Below, one piece after another: positions 17,901 through 26,514 of a stretch of 64,000 bases of DNA. The DNA comes from an uncultured Bacteroidota bacterium (GTDB taxonomy: Bacteria > Bacteroidota > Bacteroidia > B-17B0 > Aurantibacillaceae). Made by a program: the position numbers and the translations under genes. The notes beneath the pieces were generated by a model. The model ran no database searches and was not told the DNA's origin. It worked only from the letters and a program-made list of their open reading frames with translations. Each line of letters opens with the position of its first letter. Position 1 is the first letter of the stretch. The stretch covers positions 1 to 64,000 of the forward strand of contig CAILKE010000031.1 of the NCBI GenBank assembly GCA_903834765.1. The letters are read 5' to 3'.

Positions 17901-18047
17901 TGTGCGAACTGTAATCACAGGTGGATCAATAGATGGAAATTCTCGAACGCCTAAATATTTAAAACCGATAGCACCAAATAAAATAATGATGATTGAAAAA
18001 ACGGTCACTAATACAGGTCGCTTTACACTTAATTCTGCTAAATCCAT
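14985..18047 (-). CDS. RND efflux pump inner-membrane transporter (AcrB/HAE1 family)
   Basis: The 1020-residue protein has the typical length and layout: TM1 near residues 12-30, a large periplasmic loop, TM2-6 with the proton-relay region GLVVDDGIVVTENI (~400-415), a second periplasmic loop and TM7-12 ending in the ALGAGSKSRMGMG region. The paired aspartates in VVDDG are the proton-translocation residues of RND pumps. It exports hydrophobic or amphipathic compounds, driven by the proton gradient. It lies between adaptor and TolC-like genes with one-base gaps, so all are co-transcribed. Confidence 0.96.
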   Translation of the reverse strand: MDLAELSVKRPVLVTVFSIIIILFGAIGFKYLGVREFPSIDPPVITVRTSYTGANADVIQSQITEPLEKAINGIDGIRTLSSASNQGTSIITVEFNLSSNLEAAANDVRDKVSQAVRQLPQDIDAPPVVSKADANSDPILSMTLVSDTRSLLDVSDYAENVIAQNLQTISGVSAVQIWGQRRYCMRIRLQPDKLAAYSLTPLDIKLSLDKENVDLPSGKIEGNTTELTVNTIGRLSTVPEFENMIVKESDNNIVRLRDVAKVELGAENEETILKESGTPMIGLALVPQPGANYVEISDEFYKRYEILKKELPKDYTINIALDNTRFIKKSITEVGETLIIALLLVILIIYLFFRDWLIAFRPLIDIPVSLIGAFFIMYMMDYSINVLTLLAIVLATGLVVDDGIVVTENIFKKIEKGLSPKEAAIQGTREIYTAVIITSLTLAAVFMPVIFLEGFVGRLFREFGVVIAGAVLISAFVSLTLTPMLNAKLVRKDPTKKSKFYIWSEPFFVGLDSWFKNSITAFLKKRWWALIIWVSSIAAIIFFWFNIQSELSPLEDRNWMRLAITTPEGTSYEATDALMDRLSTFVGDSIPEKAVCLTVTAPGFAGSGAVNTGFVRLALTQSEDRKRSQSDIANYINKNIAQFPEGKVFVIQEQSISSGGGPRGALPVQFVLQTNDFQKLREKLPKFLELANKNPTFQGVDVNLKFNKPELVIEIDRDKAKTLGVSIADVAQTIQLALSGQRFGYYIKGDKQYQVVGQVNRENRDNPSDIKDLFIRNSNGKMIQLDNVIHVTERSSPPQLYHYNRYQSATVQAGLAPGKTIGDGINAMNSIAKEVLDEGFTTSLTGASRDFAESSSNILFAFLLSVVLIYLLLAAQFESFIEPFIIVFFTVPMALAGALFALWYFNETINIFSEIGMIMLVGLVTKNGILIIEFTNQLREKGMTIKEALIEASTARLRPILMTSLATMLGALPIAMALGAGSKSRMGMGIVIIGGLLLSTLLTIYVVPAMYSFLVKEKKK

Positions 18048-18048
18048 A

Positions 18049-19116
18049 TTAGTTGATTGATTTTAATAATTTTAATTGCGCATCTTTTTTAACTGATAAT
18101 AAACCGGTAGTAAGAATAGTATCTCCTGAGTTTAATCCATCTATGATTTGTATTTGTGTTTCTGTTCTAACACCAATTTTTACAAGCATTTCGGTAGCGA
18201 TGCCATTTTTACTCACAAATACTTTTTGTCCTTTCAAAGTAGGAATAACACATGCTGTCGGAATCATAAGTGCGTTTTCGGTTTCACCCAAATTAGCAAA
18301 TACTTTTACAAAGCTACCCGGATAAAATGTTTGATTTCCGGTATACATTGCTCTCGCTTTAATGGTTTTGGTTACTTCATCTACTCGGGGCTCTATGGCA
18401 TAAATAGAAGCAGGATATAATTCTTTTTGATTTCCATTTTCACTTGTAAAATTAACTTTAATGCCTTTCTTGAATAAACTGCTGTATTTTTCTGGTACAG
18501 AAAATTCAACATACAAAGGCTTTACCTGAACTAAAGAAGCAATAGGAGAAATCGTACTTACAAAAGAACCTTCACTGATATTTTTTAAACCAACAATGCC
18601 TGTAAATGGTGCAATAATAGTAGTTTTAGCTATTTGTGCTATAATGTATGCCTGATCTGCTTTTAAAGAATTTAATTCGTTTTGTTGCATATCAAATTCT
18701 TCTTGACTAATACCGTTAATTGCTATGAGTTTTTTTAATCGTTCCAGTTTTTGTTCAGATAACGTTATCAATGTTTTTGATTTCAATAACTGCGCTTGTA
18801 AATCAGCATCATTTAATTTGATTAAAAGACTGCCTTTAGTTACAGTCTCGCCTTCTTGAAAATAAATGGCTATCACTTTACCGCTGACTTCAGGTAAAAT
18901 ATCTATTTGATTCAAAGCACCAATTTTACCAGTAGCAAAAACATCATTGGCAAATGCAACTGGCTTGGCCACAAAATAATTGACGCCAATTGGGCCTTTA
19001 ATTTTTCCTTTATTTGCTGATGTTTTATCTTCTTTTTTTGAAAAGAAGATAAATTTGGATGCTACTATAAGAGCAATCACAATGCTAATAATTATCCAAT
19101 TCGGAATTTTTTTCAT
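18049..19116 (-). CDS. RND efflux periplasmic adaptor (membrane fusion protein)
   Basis: The 355-residue protein has one N-terminal membrane anchor (WIIISIVIALIVASKFIFF, ~5-24), a lipoyl/barrel-sandwich domain (GKVIAIYFQEGETVTKGSLL and a later half IIAPFTGIVGLKNI), an alpha-helical hairpin (~105-150) and beta-barrel plus membrane-proximal domains (DTILTTGLLSVKKDAQLKL near the end). It bridges the RND pump and TolC-like channel. It is the second gene of the marR-led operon, 24 bases after marR. Confidence 0.94.
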   Translation of the reverse strand: MKKIPNWIIISIVIALIVASKFIFFSKKEDKTSANKGKIKGPIGVNYFVAKPVAFANDVFATGKIGALNQIDILPEVSGKVIAIYFQEGETVTKGSLLIKLNDADLQAQLLKSKTLITLSEQKLERLKKLIAINGISQEEFDMQQNELNSLKADQAYIIAQIAKTTIIAPFTGIVGLKNISEGSFVSTISPIASLVQVKPLYVEFSVPEKYSSLFKKGIKVNFTSENGNQKELYPASIYAIEPRVDEVTKTIKARAMYTGNQTFYPGSFVKVFANLGETENALMIPTACVIPTLKGQKVFVSKNGIATEMLVKIGVRTETQIQIIDGLNSGDTILTTGLLSVKKDAQLKLLKSIN

Positions 19117-19140
19117 AACTATGTTTAATTTTTAGTGTTG

Positions 19141-19611
19141 TTATTTTTTAGTTGCCTTAGCAGTTTTTTTATAATTAAAAAATAAATCGTTGGATGGTAA
19201 GTCATTTAATTTATTGGTTAATAGACATAATACTTTGATGAACGTATTTTTATCAGATTTTGAAATAGTAGAAAAAATCTCAGCATCAATTGCTTTAAAA
19301 GCGTTAACTATTTCTTCGGTTTGCTTAATACCTTTTTTTGTTAATATAATAAAATGTTCGCGTCTATCTTCAGGATTAACTTTTCGGTCAACAAAACCAG
19401 ACTTGATTAGGTAATCAATTACCTTAACCATAGCTGTTTTGTCAATAGCTAAATTATTGCAAATATGTTGCTGATTACAACCATCATTTTCGTTTAAAAA
19501 ATAAAGGATGGAGTAATACCTTTCAATATCGATATTTTCAAGGCTTTTACTTAATACTCCATAATACCGTTTTGATAAGATCAGAGCTTTAGTTCCAACA
19601 GGTACATTCAT
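19141..19611 (-). CDS. MarR family transcriptional regulator of the efflux operon
   Basis: The 156-residue winged-helix protein has NLAIDKTAMVKVIDYLIKSG as recognition-helix region and EDRREHFIILTKKG as the beta-wing (the DxR motif of MarR). It is the first gene of the four-gene efflux operon and a perfect inverted repeat lies over its promoter (19642-19668). MarR proteins usually repress their own pump operon and are released by ligand, so this is likely the drug- or metabolite-sensing switch. Confidence 0.93.
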   Translation of the reverse strand: MNVPVGTKALILSKRYYGVLSKSLENIDIERYYSILYFLNENDGCNQQHICNNLAIDKTAMVKVIDYLIKSGFVDRKVNPEDRREHFIILTKKGIKQTEEIVNAFKAIDAEIFSTISKSDKNTFIKVLCLLTNKLNDLPSNDLFFNYKKTAKATKK

Positions 19612-19641
19612 TTTTGTTTATATATAAAAAAGTTTAATTAT

Positions 19642-19668
19642 ATAATAGTTTACAAATATAACTATTAT
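19642..19668 (-). promoter_or_regulatory. Probable MarR operator over the efflux operon promoter
   Basis: A perfect 9-bp inverted repeat ATAATAGTT (19642-19650) and AACTATTAT (19660-19668) flanks a -7-like element, TATATTTG on the minus strand (19653-19660), 42 bases upstream of marR. The arrangement fits autorepression by a MarR dimer. Confidence 0.65.
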
Positions 19669-19758
19669 TTTATAAAGCACTTAGATTAACCGTTTTTAAC
19701 AGTACCTAATATTTACAGTGATTTTATAAAAACTATAAAGGAATCTAATACAGATACT

Positions 19759-19766
19759 TATATTTG
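19759..19766 (+). promoter_or_regulatory. -7-type promoter element TATATTTG
   Basis: An exact TAnnTTTG match 23 bases upstream of the 77-residue ORF at 19789. No good -33 element is seen. Confidence 0.45.
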
Positions 19767-19788
19767 TACTTAATTTAGTATTATTTTT

Positions 19789-20022
19789 ATGCGCATCATC
19801 GATTCCATTCCTCATCCTTCAATTAGCATTTCTATTTTCCAAATGAATGATAAATTTATTGTAAAATTTGAAGCAGGTCCCATGGAGCAAGCTTTTAAGT
19901 TTTATACCGAAGATGTTAAATCTGTAGAACGTATTAAAAGCATTATTAATGCGGCTTTTATAGAAAAAGTTAGAGCGCGCTTTAATGACATGTTCTTGCA
20001 ATTAAAAGAAGCTCAGGCATAA
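19789..20022 (+). CDS. Conserved-looking small protein of unknown function (77 aa)
   Basis: I do not recognise a family. The protein begins MRIIDSIPHPSISISIFQMN, has a predicted beta-strand-rich N-terminal half (ISIFQMNDKFIVKFEAG) and an alpha-helical C-terminal half (ERIKSIINAAFIEKVRARF). A consensus -7 promoter element lies directly upstream and the codon use looks like that of its neighbours, so it is probably a real cytoplasmic protein. It has its own transcription unit and converges on the next gene with no gap (the stop abuts the stop of the opposite gene). Confidence 0.75.
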   Translation: MRIIDSIPHPSISISIFQMNDKFIVKFEAGPMEQAFKFYTEDVKSVERIKSIINAAFIEKVRARFNDMFLQLKEAQA

Positions 20023-21465
20023 TCAGTTTTCTACACATGCGAGTTTATAAGAAGTAATATAAATGTTATTATAAATTTGAATAAAATAGATTCCTGATTT
20101 AATTCTATTATTAAAATGTAATTCATTTATACCTTCAGATAAATCCCCTTTTGATACATTATTACCCATTACATCAATCAAATTATACTTCAAATTTTGA
20201 TTTGAAGTATTTGTAATTATAATTCTTTCATTAAATGGATTTGGTGAAATTAAAATATCATTCTTTAAAGTGTTTTCTTTAATTAGATTAATTGTTTCTG
20301 GCAAACAAATAGTAGTTGTAGAAATTTTACTGGCAAAAAAAGTCGCCATGTTTGTTGTTCTTAATGTGTAATTATCAATTTCATGACAAGGATTGTTAAT
20401 TTGATCTGAACAGCTCCAAGTTCCAAAAATGCAGCTGTTTGGATTTGAGTTCGTAGTCATATCATTATATATAGTGATTGGATAATTGTTTGTTGTAATC
20501 ATATTTTTAATAGAATTACTTCCATAAACAATTGGTGTATTTGCTATACCAAAACAACTGTAACAATTGGCCATACACCACGAAAAACCAGCTTGAACCC
20601 TACCAGTATTATACGGTACTACTAAGTCGCAAGGTTGATGATATAAATATAAAGCTGGAGCAGAGGAGCCTGCCTTTGTATATTTAAAATAATCGCCCAT
20701 AATGGCGCCATAATAATTTCCCACGCCCATTATTTTATATTTCACTGTTGTTGGTTCAATATTTCCATCTATATTTCCTAAATCAGGTCGAGCAATTGTT
20801 GTTGTTGTAAAAGTTTTACCAACATTATAAGTACAATTTTGTGAGCTAATATGAGGAGGAGGAACACTCGATATAGCGTTAGCCAATATTGGTTTTTCAG
20901 AGATAGTGTCCATAAAGCCAATTCCTAAAGCAATAAATCCTCCAGCACTTTCGCCTACTACAAAAACATTATTAGTATCAATTCTATATTGTACATTTCT
21001 ATTAATTAAATACCGTAAAGCTCCCTTACCATCTTGTATAGCTCTAAAATAACTTCGGTGCCATTCACTTGAGTCAGTTCCAAATATGCATGAATAATTC
21101 GGGAAATTGCAAGTCCATGCATTATCATCAGAAACAAAACCCAAGCGATATTCGATAGCAGCAGTTACGTAACCTCGTTTTGCAAAATCCCTACTCATTT
21201 TAATAATATTTGGATCATATATAGTACCAGCTAAAAATGCGCCTCCGTGTATTATTAACATTAACGGTCTTCTAGAAATAGCATCCGAACATTTAGGGGT
21301 ATAAATATTCATATGCAGAGTATCATTCACTCCATTAAAATTAATTGCTGTACCGTATTTTACATCAATAATAGAATCATATAAGTAATTTTTTGTTATC
21401 CATTGTTGGGCACTACTAATCAAATAAATAAGTTGAAGTGCAAAAACTAAAGTGTGTTTTTTCAT
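20023..21465 (-). CDS. Secreted alpha/beta hydrolase (BD-FAE/carboxylesterase-like) with T9SS tail
   Basis: I choose the ATG at 21465 (MKKHTLVFALQLIYLISSAQQ) because it begins a clean signal peptide; a longer frame to 21501 would run into the -7 promoter element. Motifs are the oxyanion HGGAF and the nucleophile GESAGGF; a later Asp (YHQPCDLVVPY) and His (NPCHEID) may complete the triad. A T9SS sorting domain ends the protein (DILISPNPFNERIII to ITSYKLACVEN). It probably acts outside the cell on an ester substrate. Many cysteines (for example ANCYSCFG, WSCSDQINNPC) suggest disulfides. It is the second T9SS hydrolase of the window. Confidence 0.83.
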   Translation of the reverse strand: MKKHTLVFALQLIYLISSAQQWITKNYLYDSIIDVKYGTAINFNGVNDTLHMNIYTPKCSDAISRRPLMLIIHGGAFLAGTIYDPNIIKMSRDFAKRGYVTAAIEYRLGFVSDDNAWTCNFPNYSCIFGTDSSEWHRSYFRAIQDGKGALRYLINRNVQYRIDTNNVFVVGESAGGFIALGIGFMDTISEKPILANAISSVPPPHISSQNCTYNVGKTFTTTTIARPDLGNIDGNIEPTTVKYKIMGVGNYYGAIMGDYFKYTKAGSSAPALYLYHQPCDLVVPYNTGRVQAGFSWCMANCYSCFGIANTPIVYGSNSIKNMITTNNYPITIYNDMTTNSNPNSCIFGTWSCSDQINNPCHEIDNYTLRTTNMATFFASKISTTTICLPETINLIKENTLKNDILISPNPFNERIIITNTSNQNLKYNLIDVMGNNVSKGDLSEGINELHFNNRIKSGIYFIQIYNNIYITSYKLACVEN

Positions 21466-21498
21466 CGCAGTATTATGATACAAAATATTAGAGTATTC

Positions 21499-21506
21499 CA
21501 AATTTA
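21499..21506 (-). promoter_or_regulatory. -7-type promoter element for the T9SS hydrolase
   Basis: Read on the minus strand it is TAAATTTG, 33 bases upstream of the preferred start at 21465. Its position argues against the longer start at 21501. Confidence 0.45.
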
Positions 21507-21620
21507 CATTTTTAGTTTTTAAAGTATGATTAAAAAAGCTAAATAATTAGCTATTTTAACAGCAATAAAAAGAAAGCATTATATTATATTTACATTCATT
21601 TTACTATTAAATATACCTCA

Positions 21621-22385
21621 ATGTTTAAGTTTATAGGAGCAGCCATCGGATTTTTCTTTTTAGGCAAAAATTTTTTCGGAGCATTTATCGGATTTTTAAT
21701 TGGATCCTTAATTGATAATTATGCTAATATTAGTGGACAAATTAAATCCAAAGGTGGCGCAGAAGATGTATTTACATATTACAAACAACATTCTAGTGCT
21801 GGTAGTGGTGATTTTGCTAATATGCTTATTGCATTATCAGCAGCTGTTATGAGAGCAGATGGCAAAGTTATTAGAGCAGAATTGGATTATGTAAAATCTT
21901 TTTTCTCTCAGCAATTTGGTCCACAATTTTCTGTAGCACATTTGCAAACATTGAAGCATTATGTGAATGGAGGGGAAATCCCTTTAGAAAAAATTTGCAG
22001 CGATATTAAACTTCGTACACAGGTAGAAGTGCGTATTCAATTAATGCATTACTTATTTGGAATTGCCAAAGCAGACGGACATGTAGCCGATGTTGAATTA
22101 CAAATTTTAAAACGTATTGCTAATTTAATGGAAGTACCTCAGGCTGATTTTGAAAGCGTTAAAAATATGTTTTATCGCGATGTAAATTCAGATTATACAG
22201 TATTGGGTATAGAAAGCAATGCAACTGAAGAGGAAATTAAAAAGGCTTATCGTCAAATGGCTATTCGCTACCATCCGGATAAAGTAGCTGCTATGGGCGA
22301 TGAATATCAAAAAGGTGCTCAAGAAAAATTTCAAAAAATACAAGAGTCCTACGAGAACATCAAAAAACAAAGAGGGATGAATTAA
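21621..22385 (+). CDS. TerB-like/DnaJ domain protein (DjlA-type co-chaperone)
   Basis: The 254-residue protein has an N-terminal glycine/phenylalanine-rich membrane segment (IGAAIGFFFLGKNFFGAFIG), a central TerB-like helical domain (~65-185) and a C-terminal J domain (~191-250) with the HPD triad at 218-220 (YHPDKVAAMG). This is the order of DjlA proteins. The J domain should stimulate the ATPase of DnaK at the inner membrane. It is a single-gene unit followed by strong hairpins. Confidence 0.9.
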   Translation: MFKFIGAAIGFFFLGKNFFGAFIGFLIGSLIDNYANISGQIKSKGGAEDVFTYYKQHSSAGSGDFANMLIALSAAVMRADGKVIRAELDYVKSFFSQQFGPQFSVAHLQTLKHYVNGGEIPLEKICSDIKLRTQVEVRIQLMHYLFGIAKADGHVADVELQILKRIANLMEVPQADFESVKNMFYRDVNSDYTVLGIESNATEEEIKKAYRQMAIRYHPDKVAAMGDEYQKGAQEKFQKIQESYENIKKQRGMN

Positions 22386-22542
22386 TCCTTAAACTGTTTG
22401 ATGTCATTATAAAAAGAACAAACGCTAGAATTACTTATCATTTAATCACTTATTTTTTTTGTTCTATTGATTATGATTGCAATGATTATTTTTTTATAGC
22501 AGAATAATAATCTCTTAATATTATAAAAATAGTTGTATTAAA

Positions 22543-22582
22543 AACTAAAAGCCCCTTCAGTTTCCTGAAGGGGCTTTTAGTT
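22543..22582. terminator. Strong bidirectional terminator (18-bp stem, 4-base loop)
   Basis: AACTAAAAGCCCCTTCAG pairs perfectly with CTGAAGGGGCTTTTAGTT around a TTTC loop. Flanking A and T tracts let it work on both strands, ending the DjlA-like transcript and the rpsA transcript. Confidence 0.9.
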
Positions 22583-22619
22583 CTCAAAAACTAAAAAACC
22601 ATGACGAATTTTAGTTTTC

Positions 22620-22647
22620 TATTATCAGGATCTCACGCCTGATAATA
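22620..22647. terminator. Second hairpin downstream of rpsA
   Basis: A perfect 10-bp stem TATTATCAGG/CCTGATAATA with an 8-base loop, 48 bases beyond the rpsA stop on the minus strand. It could be a processing or stabilising hairpin, or a first weak terminator. Confidence 0.55.
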
Positions 22648-22694
22648 TCTTACCTTTCCTTTCTTTTGCAAAAGAGGGTAGGGCGAGGAACGGA

Positions 22695-24485
22695 TTATTT
22701 ACCGTCCATTTTATTTTTCAAGTCAGATAATGCAGAGATATCACCTAAAGTAGTTTTCTCTTGGTTATCTTTCATTTTCTTAACCGCTTTTTTAGTTTCA
22801 TCAGATTCAGCTGCTTTGTTAGATTTCTCAACTTTGCGAGCTTCTTCTTTCACTTCTTCATGTAAACGAGCATGAGAAACTACAATACGTTTAGATTCTT
22901 TACTGAATTCAATTACTTTGAAATCCATAACATCTTCAACTTTTGCAACTGTTCCATCAGCTTTGTTTAAGTGACGAGACGGGCAGAAACCTTCAACACC
23001 ATAAGTTAAGTTTACTGTAGCACCTTTATCATTGATAGAAGTGATAGTACCTTGGTGAACTGAATCGATTGTAAACACAGTTTCGAAAATATCCCAAGGA
23101 TTATCTTCTAATTGTTTGTGACCTAAAGATAAACGACGATTTTCTCCATCTATTTCTAATACCACTACATCTAATTTATCACCTACTTTACAGAACTCAG
23201 ATGGATGTTTGATTTTTTTGCTCCAAGATAAATCAGAGATGTGAACTAATCCGTCAACACCTTCTTCTAATTCAACAAACACACCAAAGTTAGTGAAGTT
23301 ACGCACTGTACCTGTATGCTTAGAACCTTTAGCATATTTATCAATAATGATATTCCAAGGATCAGGAGTTAATTGTTTAACACCTAAGCTCATTTTACGC
23401 TCTTCGCGATCTAAAGTTAAAACAACTGCTTCAACTTCATCACCTACTTTTAAGAACTCTTGAGCTGAACGTAAATGTTGAGACCAAGACATTTCTGAAA
23501 CGTGAATTAAACCTTCTACACCCTGAGCAATTTCAACAAAAGCACCATAATCAGCTAAAACTACTACTTTACCTTTAACTTTATCGCCTACTTTAATATC
23601 AGGACTTAAAGCTTCCCAAGGATGAGCAGATAATTGTTTTAAACCTAAAGCAATACGTTTTTTATCATCATCAAAATCTAAAATTACAACGTTAATTTTC
23701 TCGTCTAATTTTACAATTTCTTCTGGGTGGTTAATACGTCCCCAAGATAAATCAGTAATGTGGATTAATCCATCAACACCACCTAAATCAATAAACACAC
23801 CGTAAGAAGTAATGTTTTTTACAACACCTTCTAATACTTGTCCTTTTTCTAATTTAGAGATGATATCACGTTTTTGAGATTCAATTTCTGCCTCAATTAA
23901 CGCTTTGTGAGATACTACAACGTTTTTAAATTCATTGTTGATTTTCACAACTTTAAATTCCATTGTTTTACCAACGTAAACATCGTAATCACGAATAGGT
24001 TTCACATCAATTTGAGAACCTGGTAAGAATGCTTCAATACCAAATACATCAACGATTAATCCACCTTTAGTGCGACATTTAACAAAACCTTTAATAATTT
24101 CGTCTGTATTAAGAGCCTCATTAACTCTATCCCAAGATTTTCCAGCGCGAGCTTTTTTGTGAGATAAAATTAATTGACCATTTACATCTTCAGCTTTTTC
24201 AATAAAAACTTCGATAGAATCACCAATTTTTAAATCAGGATTATAACGGAATTCTGATAAAGAAACCACACCATCCGATTTGTAACCAATGTTTACAACA
24301 ACTTCACGTGAGTTTTTAGATACTACAGTACCTTGCATAGTTTGTGCATCAGCAATAGTGCTTAATGATTTACCATACATTTCATCTAACTTTGTACGCT
24401 CGTCTGATGAGTAATTGTCGTTTTTCTTTCCAATTGAATTCCAGTCAAAATCTGGATTACCAACTGTTGCATTTTTTTCTGCCAT
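22695..24485 (-). CDS. rpsA: 30S ribosomal protein S1
   Basis: The 596-residue protein contains six S1 RNA-binding repeats. The clearest read VLEGVVKNITSYGVFIDLGG, KVKGKVVVLADYGAFVEI and HTGTVRNFTNFGVFVEL, each followed by VDGLIHITDLSW- or VEGLIHVSEMSW-type sequence. The C-terminus is charged and Lys-rich, as in other Bacteroidota S1 proteins. It helps bind and unfold mRNA on the 30S subunit, which matters in a phylum with weak Shine-Dalgarno use. It is a single-gene unit with a -7 element at 24580-24587. Confidence 0.97.
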   Translation of the reverse strand: MAEKNATVGNPDFDWNSIGKKNDNYSSDERTKLDEMYGKSLSTIADAQTMQGTVVSKNSREVVVNIGYKSDGVVSLSEFRYNPDLKIGDSIEVFIEKAEDVNGQLILSHKKARAGKSWDRVNEALNTDEIIKGFVKCRTKGGLIVDVFGIEAFLPGSQIDVKPIRDYDVYVGKTMEFKVVKINNEFKNVVVSHKALIEAEIESQKRDIISKLEKGQVLEGVVKNITSYGVFIDLGGVDGLIHITDLSWGRINHPEEIVKLDEKINVVILDFDDDKKRIALGLKQLSAHPWEALSPDIKVGDKVKGKVVVLADYGAFVEIAQGVEGLIHVSEMSWSQHLRSAQEFLKVGDEVEAVVLTLDREERKMSLGVKQLTPDPWNIIIDKYAKGSKHTGTVRNFTNFGVFVELEEGVDGLVHISDLSWSKKIKHPSEFCKVGDKLDVVVLEIDGENRRLSLGHKQLEDNPWDIFETVFTIDSVHQGTITSINDKGATVNLTYGVEGFCPSRHLNKADGTVAKVEDVMDFKVIEFSKESKRIVVSHARLHEEVKEEARKVEKSNKAAESDETKKAVKKMKDNQEKTTLGDISALSDLKNKMDGK

Positions 24486-24579
24486 TTATTTATTAATTGT
24501 ATTTGGTATAATGAGGCTACCAAAGCGGTTAGTTTATAATAATTAATCCCTGTTTTTACCTCAATTAAAAATCGGGGTA

Positions 24580-24587
24580 CAAATATA
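24580..24587 (-). promoter_or_regulatory. rpsA: -7-type promoter element of rpsA
   Basis: On the minus strand it reads TATATTTG (TAnnTTTG consensus), leaving a leader of roughly 90 bases before the rpsA start. A -33 match is not evident. Confidence 0.5.
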
Positions 24588-24736
24588 AGTTATTTTGAGG
24601 GTACTTTTTAAAGGAAACTTAAAATAAAATAATATTTTTAAATGCTTGATAATCAATAATTTATTTTATTTATTTTATTTTGATAACTAATTTTAATAGC
24701 ATATATTTCGTTAAGTTTTATAGTAAATATAGATTT

Positions 24737-25123
24737 ATGAACTCGATTATTACACATGGTATACAAATTTCGGTACAAACCCGTTATTACGCGCCACAGT
24801 CTAGCCCTAAGAGCAATCATTATTTTTTTGTTTATGAAGTAACGATTATTAATAAAAGCGAATATACTGTGAGATTATTAAGCAGACATTGGGATATCAT
24901 AGACGGCTATGGCGAAATGAGAGAGGTAGAGGGTGAAGGTGTGGTTGGTGAAACTCCAAGTATTCAACCCGGAGAAACTTATTCGTATAATAGTGGCTGT
25001 GATTTCAGCACTGAAATTGGCAAAATGAGTGGTTATTATACTATGTTAAAGTTAGTTGATAAAACAGAGTTTAATGTTCAAATACCTGAATTTATAATGG
25101 TTTTACCTGCTAAGCTTAATTAA
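24737..25123 (+). CDS. apaG: ApaG protein (Co2+/Mg2+ efflux-associated)
   Basis: The start at 24737 (MNSIITHGIQISVQTRYYAP) gives 128 residues, the normal ApaG length; the frame is open further upstream but that extension has no family match. ApaG motifs seen are YYAPQSSPKSNHYFFVYEVTI, RLLSRHWDIIDGYG, EGVVGETPSIQPGETYSYNSG and MSGYYTM. The fold is an immunoglobulin/FN3-like beta sandwich. ApaG is linked genetically to cobalt resistance and magnesium efflux, but its biochemistry is unclear. Confidence 0.94.
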   Translation: MNSIITHGIQISVQTRYYAPQSSPKSNHYFFVYEVTIINKSEYTVRLLSRHWDIIDGYGEMREVEGEGVVGETPSIQPGETYSYNSGCDFSTEIGKMSGYYTMLKLVDKTEFNVQIPEFIMVLPAKLN

Positions 25124-25270
25124 GTGGATAGTTATTTTTTTTAATTAAGTTGTTTGATTAGTCAAATTCTCAATAAGTTCTAAATCCAGAATCTAACAAC
25201 TTATATCTTAGCTCTTACTTATTGTTATTCCCGAAATAAATAAGATATTTGAATCCTATATTAAATAATA

Positions 25271-26449
25271 ATGAAAAAACTAATCATAGCTGCAATAGCA
25301 CTTACATGGCTTTATGCTTGCGATAATTCAAACAAGAATGCTTCAAGTTTTGAAATCACTGGTAATTTAACAAATACGAAAGGCGAGTCTATTTACTTAG
25401 AAAAACTTGGCCAACAAGGTGCTAATGTTATTGATAGCGCTATTATAGGTGAAAAGGGTGATTTTAAAATGAATCATTATTCTCCATCTGTTGGTTTTTA
25501 CCGTTTAAGAATTAGTGCTTCTAATTTTGCCATGTTGGTTTTAGATTCTGCCCAAAAAGTAATGATTACAGGCGATGCACGCGATTTGGGAAATACCTAT
25601 AAAGCAGAAGGTTCTCCTGATACCAAATTGTATTTAGAATATAACACCTTAGCTCAAGGTCAAAAACATCGTACAGATTCTTTGGGAAATATCATTAACG
25701 ATTCTGTTATGAAAATTAGATTCATAACAAAAAAAGAACGTTTAAGTAAAGAAGATTCATTGAAAATTGTATCCCTTTCAAAGTCATTACAAAAACCTTA
25801 TGAAGAAATGATGAAAGTTTATGATGATGTGTTATCAAAAAAAATAAAAGAAAACCCACAGTCTTTTGCATCTATTATGGCTGTGCAACAATTAAATACT
25901 GAATCTTATTTAGAAACCTATCATGAACTAGATAAAGGTTTAACCAAAAAATATCCTAATAATAATGACGTGAAATCTTTTCATGGTATGGTGCAACAAA
26001 CTGAAATGACACTTAGCAGATCACAAGCTATTAAAGTTGGAGCAGAAGCACCAGAGTTAATATTACCCATGCCAAATGGCAAAGATTTAGCATTATCTAA
26101 TTTAAGAGGTAAAGTGGTGTTAATTGATTTTTGGGCTAGTTGGTGCGGACCTTGCCGTAAAGAATTACCTAACGTAAAACGTTGCTACGAAAAATATAAA
26201 AGCAAAGGCTTTGAAATTTATGGTGTATCGTTAGATAAAGAACGAGATGCTTGGATTGAAGCCATATCAAAGGAAGGTTTAACATGGCCTCAAGTTAGTG
26301 ATCTTAAATTTTGGAACAGCGAAGCTGTAAGAATATATGCAGTAGAGTCTATTCCTTTCACCGTATTAATTGATAAAGAAGGTAAAATTTTAGCAACTGA
26401 TTTAAGAGGTGCTGAGTTAGACGAAAAATTAGCAGAAGTTTTAAAGTAA
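25271..26449 (+). CDS. TlpA-family thioredoxin-like lipoprotein with DUF4369 domain
   Basis: The 392-residue protein has a lipoprotein signal (LTWLYACDNS, lipid Cys17), an N-terminal DUF4369 domain (~28-115, FEITGNLTNTKGESIYLEKL) and a C-terminal thioredoxin-like TlpA domain with WASWCGPCRKE (redox Cys292 and Cys295) and the cis-Pro region VESIPFTVLID. It is a membrane-anchored periplasmic thiol reductase typical of Bacteroidota. It precedes an M1 peptidase gene by 65 bases on the same strand; a functional link is not evident. Confidence 0.93.
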   Translation: MKKLIIAAIALTWLYACDNSNKNASSFEITGNLTNTKGESIYLEKLGQQGANVIDSAIIGEKGDFKMNHYSPSVGFYRLRISASNFAMLVLDSAQKVMITGDARDLGNTYKAEGSPDTKLYLEYNTLAQGQKHRTDSLGNIINDSVMKIRFITKKERLSKEDSLKIVSLSKSLQKPYEEMMKVYDDVLSKKIKENPQSFASIMAVQQLNTESYLETYHELDKGLTKKYPNNNDVKSFHGMVQQTEMTLSRSQAIKVGAEAPELILPMPNGKDLALSNLRGKVVLIDFWASWCGPCRKELPNVKRCYEKYKSKGFEIYGVSLDKERDAWIEAISKEGLTWPQVSDLKFWNSEAVRIYAVESIPFTVLIDKEGKILATDLRGAELDEKLAEVLK

Positions 26450-26514
26450 TTAAGACTTAAAAGACTTTTTTCACTTAAAGGATTTAAGTTACTAATAACC
26501 ATTATCTTTAAAAC

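Larger units (their letters stand above)
22386..22694. other. Gap between convergent genes with three hairpins
   Basis: There is no gene in these 309 bases. The left part is plain AT-rich sequence. The right part contains a strong 18-bp terminator stem (22543-22582), a weaker inverted repeat AAAACTAAAA/TTTTAGTTTT (~22587-22618), and a perfect 10-bp stem TATTATCAGG/CCTGATAATA (22620-22647). Confidence 0.75.
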
